Shown here one piece after another: positions 1 to 14,685 of a stretch of DNA of 64,000 bases (its first letter is position 1; every line of letters starts with the position of its first letter). The translations under genes were made by a program, and so were the position numbers. The stretch spans positions 2,161,001 through 2,225,000 of the forward strand of contig NC_064426.1 in assembly GCF_023375975.1 (NCBI RefSeq), in the 5' to 3' direction. Below the pieces are notes generated by a model that did not search any database, was not told where the DNA came from, and saw only the letters and a program-made list of their open reading frames with translations. Source of the DNA: Astyanax mexicanus. Lineage: Eukaryota > Chordata > Actinopteri > Characiformes > Acestrorhamphidae.

Positions 1-371
1 GATTATTTGTTGGTGTGATTTAGTGTTTAGGCTGCTGTTTACACATCTTTCATTTATGTTTAGAAGCAGCCAAAGAATAAATAAATACATTAACAAATAA
101 ATAAATAGAAATGTATTAAAAACACATTATTTTGTAGTATTTCTGTTATCATAAAATCTATTTATTTTTCTTTCTGAATTTTAGGTCGGTCTCTTTACTG
201 CCCCCCACAGGTCATATTGGGAACATCCACTTTCACACATACAGAGACACATGAAGTCACTGCTGAAGTCTTAGCATGCATAAAAGCATGCATAAATAAC
301 ATATTAAACTGAATGGTGCTTAATTAATTGACAAACTGTGCAAATAATAAAAACAAAATGATGAATTTGAG

Positions 372-611
372 GTTTAACATTTTTAACAGAGAGCACTGAC
401 ATAAAATAGGTTATGCGAGAAGTAATAACCCATTAATAACTATGTTATAACTGGTGTATAACATGATAATAACAACACAAAAGTTGTTAAAGCAGGTTTA
501 TTGCTTTTTTTATCAGTTAAACAAACTGTGTTTCCACAATTTTTGTAGCATGTTGGTGACGGAACAGTAACTGTTCTCTGAAATTATCCCAGAGAAAAGA
601 GTCCCAGCGCT
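372..611 (+). repeat. direct duplication, copy 1 (partner 1740-1949)
   Basis: About 210-240 bases are shared, in the same orientation, with 1740-1949: both contain TTTAACAGAGAGCACTGAC, a run with ATAACTATGTTATAACTGG, and GTTGTTAAAG followed by GGTTTATTGC. Copy 1 flanks EBF exon 2 on its downstream side and copy 2 lies in intron 1, so the exon is bracketed by the duplication. Confidence 0.85.
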
Positions 612-771
612 GCTTTTACACAGCTTATAAATAAGATCAGCTGCTCTGCACTGTATCACAGCGGTTATGTGATATTGTATGTGATGGGTGTGATGTATAT
701 GTATAGAGGTGATGTAAGGGGTTAATCTGAAGGCAGTCGTGGTTTAGCTCCGCACTCGTGATGCTCCTCAC

Positions 772-3700
772 CTTGTCCTTCTCCACAAAGTCGATGTACG
801 AGGTCCTCTCGATCTCCACGGGCTGACCCTGCCGGTCGTACAGAGCCAGAACGAAGTGGAAGAAGTTGGATTTGCGCAGATTAGAGGGGGGCTGCTTCTC
901 ATAGTGAGCCCGGGCCAAGCCCACCCCGCTAAACACAGAGAGAGACAGAGAGAGAGAGACAGAGAGAGAGAGTGGTTTAGATCAATGTGAAATAAAGTAA
1001 TTTTATGACATTTTGATGTAATTTTTGAGGGTTGGTTTACATTAAACTGGAATTTAAAGTTAATAAATAAGGATTTATCATTATCATCATCCTTGGCAAC
1101 CCATTAATAATAATATTATCTGTTAGCCATATAAAAAAAACAGTTTAGTTCAGTTTTTTTTGTGTTTGTATTATATTACTGCTACTGCTGTGTGTGTGTG
1201 TGTGTGTGTGTGTGTCTGTCTGCCTCTCAGCCGCTGGGCTGCTGAGCACTGCTGGGGTTCAGCCCCAGACCTGTCAATCAAACCCATCCCTCTCAGGCCC
1301 GCCTCCCCCGAGCCCGGCCAATAGAAATACCCCAAATACTCCAGCCAGCAAAAATGCACAGCATCAGCATCGATTATACACACACATACATACACATACA
1401 CACACACACACACTCACACACACACACACTTACGCACTCCTACTGCTACTGCACACACTCATCCATCAATCACACTGAACTCCGCTGCCAAAAGGATCTG
1501 ACCAATCAGCTTTAGTTATCAGGTACAGCAGATACACACCGGCAGAGTGACAGCAAAAAGAAAAGAGAAGAAAAGAGAAAATCTAAATAATTAAGAAAAA
1601 AAAGAAAAAAAGAGGAACGTTAGAAAAAGAGGAAATGCTAAATAATTATTAAAAAAGAAAGAAAGAAAGAAAAAAAGAAAGAGAGAAAGATAAACAAAGA
1701 AAGACAGAGCCCTAAATTGTATATCTAAAGAAAGATAACATTAACATTTTTAACAGAGAGCACTGACGTAAAATAGGTTATGCAAGAAGTATAAACCTAT
1801 TAATAACTATGTTATAACTGGTGTATAACATATTAATAACAACAAAAAAAGTTGTTAAAGTAGGTTTATTGCTTTTGTATCAGTTTATCAAACCTGTTTT
1901 CACAATTTTGTAGCATGTAACTGTTCTCTGAAATGATGAGTCCCAGCGCAAAGAAAGAAAACGAAAGATAGATGGAAAGAAAGAGTAAAAGGATAAATGT
2001 GAGAGAGATTCTGATAGAGAATATTGTGGGAAAGAGCAAGAAAACATAATTTATCATTTTTAATAATCCTTAGTAAATGCAGTGTAGATTAAACTGATGA
2101 AGAAGATAAAGAAGAAGATGATGAAGATAATAATGATGAGTAAATTAGGCAGATTACACTGAGGACAGTGACCTCACTCAATTTATACTGGATTTAAAAC
2201 AGAAATAATCCCATCCCCTTAACTCAACTCAGTTCAGCTCAGCTCAGTGTTACTGACTCTATATATCAGTGCCTTCACACTCAACCAGCTGCTGTAGCAT
2301 CTGAATCACACACACACACACACACACTAGCAGCTCAGTTACAGACCTGATGTCCTGATGACTCTGATTGGCTGGGGACGAGAGACACCGTGATCTAATA
2401 CTCTCTCTCCACTCTTACAGCTTAATGTGCAGTAAAGCCATTGACATGGAAAGCTCGTTAACGTTATTATTTTAATTATGCTAATTGCTACAGCAACTAC
2501 TCCAGAGGCTGGAAAACATGGGGGTGGGGGGGTCTTATATATACACACACATATGTAATATAACATAATACAGCTGGTATAGTACTCACAGCTCGAAAAC
2601 AGCAAATGTGAACACACTGTGAAATAAGTTCTAGAGAAATTTACCTAATTATAATTGTTTACAGTGGTGGGAATGGAACCAGTGTTAAGATAAGTGTTAA
2701 CATTTCTAAAACACATCTTCTTTAAAAAAAATAATACTGTAAATATGGCTATGGATACAATGTCTGATTCCTGAACACTGATTTGGCTAGTATACTAAAA
2801 TTCTGATAAGATTCTGGATCAAAAACATAAAATAGTGGAATAAAAAACATGTTCAGTGATGTGCCGCAAAATTGTCCCCAAGGAAACTTTAAATTTTTCA
2901 CATTTTCCATTTTATAATATTTTATCATCATCAAAATTCCATATAAAGCTTATTCAATACAACAAAGGCTTATTTTGTGACAATATCTACTATAATCTAT
3001 CTATTGTATATTACTTTTGTAATATGATGAACTCTAACTTTAGTTAGATCTGGAACTAAATTAATGAGTGAGCTAGTGAGCTAGTAAGGCTGAAAAGTAT
3101 AAATTTCATATTATATTAAAAATACATTTTAGTATGGCTGTAAATATTAATTTACTAACTCCCCCTAAATAAAAATGTATATATTTTGTTGGCCTAATAC
3201 ATGTATACATATATTTGTGGGTTTGAATAGTAATTAATCCAAAATATAAAGATTTAAAAGGTATTTTTTGAGAGAGAGCAAAATATGCTAAATATATTCA
3301 GGTAAAACATGGAACCAACTTCTGGTTAGTTGTACTAGATAAAATATATTTCAGTGTAAAGTATTTGACTATATGTGTGTCTGATTCCATTCTATTCATT
3401 AGCACTGTAAAGAAATCAGTCAATGTGAGTTTCTCTAAAAATAGCCACCAATTTTACATCATATGTTCATGTAGAAAACTGAATTTCTAACAGTTTGGGA
3501 AATTGGTGAACTTTCTCTTCATAGTGTAAAACCACAGATTACATAGAGATCAGTGGAAACAATACACACACTCACTCATGCATTCTTACACACACTTGCT
3601 AGGTCAGATCAGGTGCACTGGGCAGGAGCAGAGTTTCAAAACTGACACACACACACACACACACACACACATGAACATATTACCCACACACTGCACACAC

Positions 3701-6700
3701 ACTGACCGCACACTTAAACATCATCTGCCAACATCCAGACCCTCCTTTAGCAGCCCAGCGCTCAGATAGCACTCTGTGGTGGTGAGCGGCTGTGAGCTGA
3801 GGGTTTTTCCGTATGAGTGATTTGGGTTTTGTTTGTGTATTTTTCTCTCAGGACGATAAAATGTATTATTATGGAGACGTGAGGCTGATTTACAGAGATT
3901 ACACCACACTACACCACACTACACTACACTACACTACACTACACTACACTACACTATACTATACTATACTACACTACACTACACTACACTACACTACACT
4001 ACACTACACTATACTACACTACACTACACTACACTACACTACACTATACTATACTACACTACACTACACTACACTACACTACACTATACTATACTATACT
4101 ACACTACACTATATTACACTACACTACACTACACTACACTACACTACACTACACTACACTATACTATACTACACTACACTACACTACACTACACTATACT
4201 ATACTACACTACACTACACTACACTACACTACACTAAACTACAATACACTATACTATACTATACTACACTACACTACACTACACTACACTACACTACACT
4301 ATACTATACTACACTACACTATATTACACTACACTACACTACACTACACTACACTATACTATACTACACTACACTACACTACACTACACTACACTATACT
4401 ATACTATACTACACTACACTATACTATACTATACTATACTACACTACACTACACTATACTATACTACACTACACTATACTACACTACACTACACTACACT
4501 ATACTATACTACACTACACTATATTACACTACACTACACTATACAATACTATACTCTACTACACTACACTACACTACACTACACTATACTATACTATACT
4601 ACACTATACTAAACTACACTACACTACACTACACTACAGTATACTATATTAAACATGTAACCTGCCTATCAATAAATCTATCTATAAAGCAACTGTCACT
4701 TTCATATTATGACAGAAATAATAAAAAAGCAATACATAATGGTAGAAAGGAGGAAAATAAAAAAACAGCCTTAATAAAAAAGAAAGAAAAAAAATAAATA
4801 ATGAAAAAAAGATAGAAGAATAAGAAAAGCTAAATAAACAATACTAAAAGAAAGAAGAAATTAAAGATAAACACTGATAGAGAAGAGGGGAAAAAGAGCC
4901 GTAATGTAACAAAAAGAAAAAAAGAGCATAAAATAGCAATAGAAAGAAAGAAAGAAAGAAAGAAAGAAAAAGAAAAATCCTAAATAATTAAAAATAAAAG
5001 AAAGAAGGAATAAAAGACAAACACAAGAGAGAGAGAGAGAGCACTAAATTTGTATATGTGAAGAAAAAAACTACTAAAAAAAAGAAAAATGAAAGATAGA
5101 AGGAAAGAAAGTGAAAAGGTATAAATGTGAGGGAGTCTGATACAGAATATCGTGGGAAAGAGGAAGAAAACATCACTTATATGATGAAGATAATAATGAT
5201 GAGTAAATTAGACTTTAGCTACTCATGTTTATATTTAATAGCATCATTTTAATGCAGTTAAGTACTAAAAGTACTAATTCTTATGCTTTACATTTAGATC
5301 CGTTTGATCTCATGCTTAATATGTGACAAATCACTTCAACACTGTTGAAGTATTGTGATAAATATACAGTATAAAAAAATTTTTTCATTTGCATCCACCT
5401 GAGCCATTAAAACAAATAGTCTAAATAGCCTTTTTTTACAAAGCAGTGTGTTGAGTAAAGCATCATAACAAGTTCACCCAGTGCTTATGTATTTTTACTT
5501 AACTGCAAAAATATATATATACAAGAAACAAAGCCGCCAAACCATCAAACCCCTGGTTCTCGATCGTGTTTTAGCGCGGCGGTCTGGAGCCGAATGCTCA
5601 GAGCCTCCGACCCGGTCTCCAGGCGGTCCGGTCGGTGTCGTTTTACAGCATTATTCAGGATAGTAAGTCGCTTATTAATACAGAGATACAATTACTGTGG
5701 CCTACATTAGCCCAGGCAGGACTGACCGGTCCTCCAGCCGTCCGCCGAGTGTTTGGGCAGCTCTGATTAGCGCTGTAGTGAAGCTGAGGAGCGATTTAGG
5801 AGAGCGCTGGCCGCTGGGAGCTGGGGAGATGCTGGCCTGTACATTATGTTCTTTAGCAAACTTTTCATGGCTTCATTTCACTTAAAGCTGCAGTCCGTCA
5901 TTGTTTTTTTATTTATTTATTTAAAGGCAGTAATATTATATGCCTTGCTGGGAGAATTTGTACTTAATAGTATCAGTGTCTTGTAGAGACCATCCCAGCA
6001 ATGTCTAATATGTATATTCATTCTGAAAACAGAATGAGTGGTCTAATAGGTGTGTTGGATGTAATTGCTCTCTGCAGCTCTGGAAAGAAAATTAAGGACC
6101 ACTTAAAAATGATGAGTTTCTTTGATTTTACCAAATTGAAAACCTCTGGAACTGAACTGCTTGAATTTTTGCACCAGGAGTAATGGCATAAGGATATTTA
6201 TATGTTTGAGTAAAATGAACATTGTTGTTTTATTCCATAAACTATGGATAACATTTCTCCTAAATTGTCATTTAGAGCATTTATTTGCAGAAAATGAGAA
6301 ATGGCTGAAATAACAAAACAAAAAAGACGCAGACCTCAAATAATGCAAAGAAAACAAGTTCATATTCATAACGTGTTCTGAACTCTTCCACAATGAGTTC
6401 CGAAATTGATATTTGGTGAAATAACCCTGTTTTTTAATCACAGTTTGTTTCATGCATCTTGGAATCATGTTCTCCTCCACCAGTCTCACACACTGCTTTT
6501 GGATAACTTTATGCTGCTTTACTCCTGGTGCAAAATGTACATCCAGGATGGAAATATGTACGTGATAACAATAATGTGTTATGGATATTATTTACAAGTT
6601 AGTACATGATTATCTACAGCAGTAAAATACGAAAAAGTGCAAAAAGTTCAGTAGTGAAATTATAATTTTTTGCAGTAAAGTGAACATGTAGGAAGTAAGA

Positions 6701-7031
6701 TGCAGGTTATTTCTAAGATAGATTCAGACTTTTGTGTTTTTAAGAGCGTACGTATTTAAATCCAGTCGTTTCACTGGTCTGTCCTCTACAGCAGGTCAGG
6801 ACGTTCTTGCTCACACTCTGAAGCTCCAGTGAAACACACTGTAATCACGCTAAAGTTCTGGGAGCAGCAGATGGGCCGGAGCGATGCCGACTCCTTCACA
6901 AGAGCCAGTCGTCTCCCCGCGACTTCCACAAAAGCACAAAGCAGCCTGTCTGTCACGTTCCAGAGTGATAAGCTGGCACACACACACTTCACCAGCTGTC
7001 TATACTGCTGCCGAGACCTGCTCACTATGTT

Positions 7032-7071
<40 letters not shown>

Positions 7072-10000
7072 TCTTGCACACTAAACACAGGTGTGTGTGA
7101 AAGTGGGACAAGAGCTGTCGCAGCACCCAATCGCACAGAAGACGCTAAAACCTGCCTAACACTCTCTATACCCTATATTCTATACTCTATATCTATACTG
7201 TAAATCCTCATTAACTTAACCCCAGTGATTTATCAGTCTACTCATGCTTTAGTAGAGCTCAAGAAAATTGAAATAAATAATTGATTATCAAAACAGTGAT
7301 TTGTCAGTCTACTCATGCTTTAGTAGAGGTTTAGAACACTGAGATAAAAAATTGATGATCAATACAGTGATTTATCAATCTACTCATGCTTTAGTAGTGC
7401 TCAGTATTACCAAGAATTAAAAACTGATTTAGCAGTTTAATGATTTATTAGTCTACTCATGCTCTAGTAAAGTTTAGATAAGTAATGAGATAAATAATGG
7501 ATGATCAGTACAGAGATTTATCAGTCTACTCATGCTCTAGTAGAGATCAAGAACACGGAGATAAATAAGTAGAGATCAGTAGAGCTTAGTAGCATTTATC
7601 AGTCTACTCATGCTCTGGTAGAGCACAGTAACACTGAGATAAAGAACTAATCAGCATAGTGATTTATCAGTTTACGCATGCTTTAGTAGAGTTTAGATCA
7701 ATAAATGATCAACGCAGTGATTTATCAGTCTACTCATGCTCTAGTAGAGCTCAGTAGCATTTATCAGTCTACTCATGCTTTAGTAGAGTTTAGAAACACT
7801 AAGATTCGGAACTGATCAGCACAGTGATTTATCAGTCTACTCATGCTCTAGTAGAGTTTAGAAGCACTGAACTGATTCGGAACTGATCAGCACAGTGATT
7901 TATCAGTCTACTCATGCTTTAATAGAGCTCAGTAAAGCAGAGATCAGCACAGTGATTTATGAAACTGACAGTGATACACAGTGTCATTGATATGAAGCAC
8001 CAAAAAGCTATTCAAGTACTGTTAAAATCTACATGTGGACAATAATGCTAAACGTGAGAATGGGACTAACACCAGGTATCTTAGGTTGCTTCCATTAAAA
8101 AGAGTGCAAGTATCACTTATTTTCTATGAAATGTGTGCTATAAATATTGTATTTGCTTTATTTTGCCTATTATATATTGAATATGGCCTATAAAATGAAT
8201 CTGAATATAGATATTTAATATCTGTTTTTTCCAATACTTCTCTCTGTATATATAATATACTATATATATATGTACACACAGTACCCGTGCTCACAGTGAC
8301 AGAGTGATTCAGTACGGCTGTAAGAAAGGTGAGCTGAGTGATCTGTGTGTGGTCACTCTCTGATTACACCAGACACACACCGACCGTGGCACCATACACT
8401 AAAACACACACTCCAACCACTCACCCTGATGCTTGTACAAGCTTTTCACGATCAATAAGACTGATCTCTTACACATACACATCTATACACACGTCTATAC
8501 ACACACGTCTATACACACACACACACATACATAAATGTACACACTGGCACCACACACTTCAAAACACAGGCCGGCTCACAGCCACTCATACTGGCACTAG
8601 CACAAGGCTTTCAGGATCAATAAGACTGATCGCTTACACACACGCCTAATCCAATTCAGCACCGTCACTTTATCACCAGCTCTATACACTCGCCACTTCA
8701 CGGCCTGAGACAAAACACACACACGTGCACTGGTGTGTGTATATATGATGAATGGACCAATAGAAATGATTCAAAATGACTTGGAATCAAATGTTGTACA
8801 TTGGCTTCCATCCTCCATTCCATCCTCCTATAGTAACATTGATATTTTAGAAATAAAGCTGTGTAAAGTATCTCTATTTATTACTCTGTAGGTAGAAGTA
8901 TAGATACTATAATGCCATAATGAATATAATTTTATTTATTAACCTCTTAACATGCCAGCATTTCTGTACATTTTCTGCCTGATATTACATAGCTATATTT
9001 TAAAGATTTCTCTTTAATTGTAATTGTGATAAAAATGAAGAATATTGAAGTAAATCTGCAACTGTCAAAATGGAATGAATCATAAAGCTTGTTCCTTTCC
9101 TCTCAGATCCGTTTAAATTACATTACATTATTTACATTACATTTTCTTTCTGCAGAGAGCACCCAGAAAAAGAGCAGGAGTTACAGTGTACAGTGTGTTC
9201 TGGAATTGAAAATCTTTGGAATATAATCAAGAGGAAGATGGATGATCACAAACCATCAAACCACCAAACTGAACTGCTAGATTTTTTGCACCAGGAGTAA
9301 AGCAGCATTAAGTTATTCAAAGTTATTCAAAAGCAGTGTGTAAGACTGGTGGAGGAGAACATGATGCCAAGATGCATGAAAAAAAAACTGTGATTAAAAA
9401 CCACCAGGATTATTCCACCAAATATTGATTATTTCTGAACTCTTAAAACTTTATGAATATGAACTTGTTTTCTTTGTATTATTTGAGGTCTGAAAGCTCT
9501 GCATCTTTTTTTTATTTTAGCCATTTCTCATTTTCTGTAAATAAATGCTCTAAATGACAATACTTTTTTTTATTTGGAATTTGGGAGAAATGACACATGG
9601 CTATATTTGGTGCATCGTGTCAGAATGACTTTTGGTTTTCCTTCTCCTGTACAGTTACTATTTTGAGGATACAAAGATATTGCATGACAGCAATGATATG
9701 ATAGCAAACTTTGTGACCTATTGACCCATATACAAATACATACAGTACAGGGCCCTGTCAGGCTCCACTGCTTGTAGGAAATGTAACACGCTGCTTCTTT
9801 ACACTGTACAGCAGTGTGTGTGTGTGTGGTGAACACTCCCAGCTAGTGTGTAATCTGTTGTGATTGTGGTGCGATGGATGAGCTGCTTTTATATGGTGGC
9901 CGGCCTGCGAAATTACAGCCCAACGCTAAACACACGCTAAACACACGCTAAGCACACGCTAAACACACGCTAAACACACGCTAAACACACGCAAAACACA

Positions 10001-10109
10001 CACTAAACACACGCTAATTGAAAGCGTGAGGCAAGTGGACCTGCCTTTGTTTTCTCTTCGGCTCACGAGACAAAACCACAGCAGCCTGAAGTGTGATAAG
10101 TTTTCATAC

Positions 10110-10142
<33 letters not shown>

Positions 10143-10824
10143 GTTCAATTTGTGATGCTAATTCCTCTCTAACTAACCATGTTTTCTAACGCAGACTCTG
10201 CCAGGAGTATCACTGACTTAAAGAAAAGTCAGGTACATCTAACTCAACAAACCAACTGAATGCATAATCATTTGTTTCTATGATAAAACCCTTACATACA
10301 GCTCTGAAAAAAAATGAAGACAGCACTTCAGTTTCTGAATCAGTTTCTCTGATTTTGCTATTTATAGGTTTATGTTTGAGTAAAATGAACATTGTTGTTT
10401 TATTCTATAAACAACAGTTTATAATCACGTCTACGTGATCAACGTCTATTAATGGACAAAGTTTCATGCTGTTTGGATGCACAAAATACTAGTATTGCTA
10501 ACAATGCAAGCCAGGGACTTAAAAAGCGGGAAATATTTTGGCCTAATCTAATATTTTTATATTAGATTAACCATAAACCCTGATAAAGGATTGTGAAACC
10601 AGTTGTTGTAAACTCCAAACCCTTTAGCTGAGAAAAAAAGTATTTTTTTGGGAAATTATTAAAAGAGTGTAGAATTATGTTTAGTGTACCTTGAGCATTA
10701 TTTCCAGCTTCTGACATAAACACAACATATTTCCTCCATCTCTTAGTATTGTTACATCAAGATTAAATGTCCATAAATATAAATGTATTCAAAAAGAGAA
10801 GGTGTCCTAATTTTTCTGTCTTTC

Positions 10825-10889
<65 letters not shown>

Positions 10890-11680
10890 AGTAGATCTTA
10901 CTCCACAGCTAATAATAAAGTACATCATATACCACCAGCAAGAGCCCAAACACCACTAATTATAATGAGAGGAGTCTCAGGATTCATCTGTCCAGAACAC
11001 ACTGTTCTAGAAGCTCTGCTCTTTATCTCTTTATCTCTTTATCTTTATCTCTTGGTCTCTGACCAATTTTAGTCTCAATCTTTAGTCTGTTTATACAAAG
11101 TCTAATTATTTCTAAAGGAAACATGATACACAGAGGTGAACTGAGATTTCTTTGGTACGTAGAAATAAATAACTAAAGGAAAAATTCACTATACTTCACA
11201 TTAATAAGGTTGTGCTATAAGTGGCTCTTTAAAAAGTATCAGTAAAAATATTGCACAAAAAAACTAGTACCACTAATTTCAATAAACATATTTATATTAT
11301 ATCTTTGCTGGTTTTCACCTTTTGACATGATTTAGCTCTACCAGCTGTTTTTTATTTTCATTATTTTCATTATTCATCAGCATGTTATGATGACTTGATC
11401 AATAGGAATGCTTCAAAATGACCTGAAATATTTTTTTTACATTGACTTCCATTTATATTTTGAATAAGCTGTCTACTATTACAGGTAGATAAATATAAAT
11501 GCACGTCTATAGTGTGTACGTGTGTGTGTGCGTGTGTGTGTGTGCATGCTGGTGAGGCAGGTGCAGCTACAGCACACATCTATAAATGGAGCACTTGTAA
11601 ACACGCGTACACACACACACACACACACACACCTGCGCACAATCACACTCAAACACTTTACACTTAGCAAATCAAAGCTG

Positions 11681-11772
<92 letters not shown>

Positions 11773-14642
11773 TTCTCTCTCTCTCTTTCTGTTATGAGTA
11801 TCATTAGTGTGGTCCAGCTGAAGTCATTAGCTGGTCACCTGTATGGTGTAATGGGGTCATTAGGAGGTGGGCCGGCCGGCCGGCGGCTGCTAATGGGCTG
11901 CAGGTTTTGGGGGCAGTTGCAGGGGAACAGGGTTCCTGTGTGCTGCAGAATTTCGACGCTCTGCAGGTGGGTGGGGGGGGTTGTTCCTAGGGGGGACGGG
12001 GTGGTACAGGGGGGGTTTACAGTGTGTTTGTGCTGTAAACACGTTTCCCACGTTGACCTTTCAGATCGGGGGTCCAGACTTCACCATCAGAACCTCAGAA
12101 CCTCAGATTCAGGGTACTGAATAATTCATACTGCTTATAATAGACTTTAGTAATAGATATAGAGCGAATTTTTTGGCACCAAGAGTAAAGACATAAGTTA
12201 TCCAAAAGCAGTGTGTAAGACTGGTGGAGGAAAACACTCAGCTGGCATTCAGTACTAACTCTGCCTTGAATTGGACCTGATATGATCCTGATTTGACTTT
12301 GACTCTTCCCTGACTGTGTGCTAACTCTCTGCTGACTCAGCTCTAACTCTTAACTGACTCTGTCTTGAATCATCTCTGACTCTCTCCAGACTCAGCTCTG
12401 ACTCTTTTCAGACTTGGCTTTGACTCTATCCTGGCTCTACTTCTCTCCTGACTTTGCTCTAATTCTCTGTCCGGACTCTGTCTTGAATCATTTCTGACAC
12501 TGTCTGGAATTCGACCTGACTCGGCTCTGACTCTCTATACTTGACTCTGACTCTCTCCAGACTCGGCTCTGACTCTCTCCTGGTTCAGCTCTGACTCTCT
12601 CCTGACTCGGCTCTGACTCTTCCTCATGCTGTTTATATTATTTGGCTGCAGGTCTGTGTTAAAAACTATATGCTGTTTTTTCCTGGCAGGTCAGAGAGGG
12701 TCAGGAAAACCACGGGCAGATAATAGATGGACTGAACCCCCTTTACAACACCACTCTCTCTCTCTCGCTCTCTCCCTCTCTCTCTCTCTCTCCCTGCCGC
12801 TCTCTCTTTCTCTCTAAAGCCCCAGAGCCTGGACTTCATTAGGTCCGAATGCCCCCCCCCCCTCCCTGGATGTAACAGAGGCGACATAATTCACTTTGCC
12901 AGGTTTTACAGTGTGGGGTTGGGGGGGTGAGTGGGGGGTCAAGTGAAATGTGTTCCCCAGCTGTGCGGACCCCCCACTCACCCCTGACACCAGAGAGAGA
13001 GAGAGAGAGAGAGAGGGGTTCTATATTCATCAGTAAAAAAAATTACAAAAATTAAGGGCAAAAGACAGCCAAAAACACAAAAAGAGAAAAGTGAGAAAGA
13101 GGAGGAAAAGAAGAGGAAAGGGACATAATACATTGAGAGAAATCATACAAAACAAAAAAAATAGGGAGAGGGGAAGAGAGAGGAAGAGAGAGAGAAAGAG
13201 AGCGAAAGATTGCAATACAGTGGTTAAGTGATTGAAGGAAAGAAATAAAAATAGAAAAAGTGAGAGAGAGAATTCAGAAGAGAAAGAGAATGATGTGAGA
13301 AGAAAGGGAGAAGAAATAATGTGATAGAGAGATAGAGCGAGAGACATGCTAAGAAAATGATAGAGATAAAGAGACCCAGTGAGATAGTATAAGAGAGCGA
13401 GAGACAGAGAGAGAACTAAAAGAGAGGAAGAGCAGGAGAAAGGCTAAATGGCTGTAAGAGAAAGAAAGAGACAGTAAATGAGAACAAAATGAGAAATATT
13501 GAAAAAGAGAATGAAGGAGAGGAAAAGGAAAAGAGCGGGAAATAGAAAAAAGAGAGGTAGATATATACAAAATAAAAGTATGAGAAAAGAGACAGCGAGA
13601 AAAAACGAGAGAGAAAAAGAGAAGACAGCAGGACGAAGATAGTGAGACAGTGAGAAAACAAGAGAGAGAGAACGAGAGAGAGAGAGAGAGAGAGAGACTT
13701 GAACACTGATAGCGTCTAAAAGAGTCAATGTGTTCAATACACTCAACCTGTCTGCACTTTCCTCCCTCCATCACCACTAATCCAGTTTACATCAGATCCC
13801 AGTTACACCACACACACACACACTCACACACACACACACACACCACACATACACTCACACACACAGGCTGATGTTACCCCTGTATACAGAGACTTAAAGT
13901 GAGCAGCACCCACTCCACCTGCACCCCACCCTCGGCTCATCAGCACCTCCAAAAGAGTGTGAACACACACCTCCACCACACACACACACACACCTCCACC
14001 ACACACACACACCTCCACCACACACACACACACACATATGCCAGTCTCGACACCAGTGCACCTTGCTGTTCATCTGTTCCTCTCCTGATTCCCAGTTAAA
14101 TAAAGGCTGTATTTTCACACCTGGATATATAAACATAAATATATAAATAGAATATACAATTCTCAAACTCTCAAAAAATAATAATAAACATGTTCTATAA
14201 CAGAAACTGCACTCATGTTATTTAACTTATATAATAAGTTTATTTAATATCAGTAAGTGTCCTAAAACACGCTGCACTGACTAAGACTTTCACTTTTATA
14301 CACATTTATAACTACAGAACATATATCTGCAACAGCCATATATTTTTATTTATATACTATTTAATTAGGGATGAATAGATAAATAGAAGACTTATTAGTG
14401 AAACATGTAGACATGTCTAAACCCAAATCAATCACTGTCATCAAAACCAGATCTGACAGCAGTTATTGATTAGCTTTCATTATTATTCAAATGATTAGAG
14501 TGATTATTGATCAATGGTGTTAGTGGCAAAGTAATAAAGAATGATGTAAACACTAAAGAAACACATTAAAGTAAACTACTAACACTAGTATGTGCAATGT
14601 ATTATTCCTGTCCTGTTCAATAATAATAATAATAACAATAAC

Positions 14643-14685
<43 letters not shown>

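Noticed and set aside
3813..4652. 279-codon plus-strand frame rich in His-Tyr-Thr-Leu
   Set aside because: Pure translation of the ACACT pentanucleotide satellite; no splice, start context or family support.
7217..7965. CRISPR-like array of a 20-base repeat with variable spacers
   Set aside because: Vertebrate genomic context, spacers are diverged copies of each other, no cas genes: an ordinary minisatellite.
13349..13777. 142-codon minus-strand Ser/Leu/Phe-rich frame resembling a membrane protein
   Set aside because: Translation of a polypurine tract; hydrophobicity comes from CTT/TTC/CTC codons.
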